From NCBI GenBank assembly GCA_034189165.1, contig JAXHVN010000028.1, positions 7,988-71,987 of the forward strand: DNA of 64,000 bases, written 5' to 3'. Shown here piece after piece: positions 63,836 to 64,000 of the stretch (position 1 is the first letter of the stretch; each line of letters opens with the position of its first letter). The position numbers and the translations under genes are program-made. The stretch comes from JAASSS01 sp021767745 (lineage in GTDB: Bacteria > Pseudomonadota > Gammaproteobacteria > UBA5335). A model generated the notes under the pieces. It saw nothing but the letters and a program-made list of their open reading frames with translations. It ran no database searches and had not been told where the DNA came from.

Positions 63836-64000
63836 CCGACACTCCAGCTAGCTGATTTACCTTTGGCGGCGTGTGGTCAGTCGGACGGGGTCGGTGATAG
63901 ATGGACGGCTGCCGGCGCAGAACTCGATAGCCGGCTGATTCATCAATGCGAATCGCGGCGCGATAACGAACCGACAAAAGACGCACCGCGCTTCGACTGG
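63836..64000. other. Non-coding region downstream of guaA
   Basis: 165 bases to the window edge with no credible gene and no intrinsic terminator. G+C falls to roughly 60% (35 and 37 of 60 in the lines 63841-63960), against about 73% in the end of guaA. No repeat of the guaA 3' end is seen within what is visible. Confidence 0.5.

Overview
The window is a dense, gene-rich piece of a high-GC bacterial chromosome, and nearly every gene is a housekeeping gene of gammaproteobacterial type. The Rnf complex beside metG-apbC-dcd, the purM-purN-DUF2066-hda block, the ribD-ribE-ribBX-ribH-nusB-thiL-pgpA operon, queA-tgt-yajC-secDF, and the suhB-trmJ...ndk-rlmN-pilF-rodZ-hisS-yfgM-bamB-der...xseA-guaBA order (an E. 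coli-like arrangement with the rest of isc and ispG missing) all point to a Gammaproteobacterium. A lineage near Ectothiorhodospiraceae/Chromatiales is likely, but the genus cannot be fixed from sequence alone.

Layout. 1-6621 (minus): metG and rnfABCDGE in one tight run, rnfE cut by the window edge. 6766-8463 (plus): apbC and dcd. 8476-10957 (minus): purM-purN-DUF3108. 11056-12929 (plus): DUF2066 protein and hda, meeting DUF2069-wrbA-arsC (minus, to 14178). 14262-21965 (plus): acyP, then glyA-nrdR and the riboflavin/nusB/thiL/pgpA operon. 21985-25993 (minus): mutS, queD, folE2. 26119-30889 (plus): pncC, recA, recX, alaS. 30917-33256 (minus): thiolase and zapE. 33507-37340 (plus): an OPT-family transporter, a membrane protein with a dead GGDEF domain, and xerD. 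37325-37882 (minus): a zinc-ribbon NUDIX hydrolase.

38071-39952 is the least ordinary part. It holds three tandem genes for small, acidic, exported paralogues that share an ELRAVxGQG-type motif at exactly the same residue numbers. They have visible promoters, near-identical terminators after the first two, and A/T-rich spacers. A tRNA-Leu(CAA) on the minus strand closes the array.

40173-45555 (plus): queA-tgt, then yajC-secD-secF, meeting suhB (minus). 46446-50099 (plus): trmJ, cysE, a cysteine desulfurase fused to an IscU-like domain that has lost its cysteines, and an IscA-type protein. 50235-58434 (plus): ndk, rlmN, pilF, rodZ, hisS, yfgM, bamB, der, phhB. 58431-60670 (minus): xseA and an M23 peptidase. 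60771-63835 (plus): guaB-guaA. The last 165 bases after guaA are non-coding and poorer in GC.

Functional themes are energy coupling (Rnf), purine and GTP supply (purMN, guaBA, ndk), GTP-derived cofactors (riboflavin, FolE2/QueD/QueA/Tgt for queuosine, PhhB), DNA repair and recombination (mutS, recA, recX, xseA, xerD), envelope biogenesis (SecDF-YajC, BamB, YfgM, RodZ, PilF) and sulfur/Fe-S handling (CysE, desulfurase, IscA-like). The best candidates for something undescribed are the three-gene exported paralogue array and the desulfurase/pseudo-IscU fusion. I saw no insertion sequence, prophage or CRISPR array.
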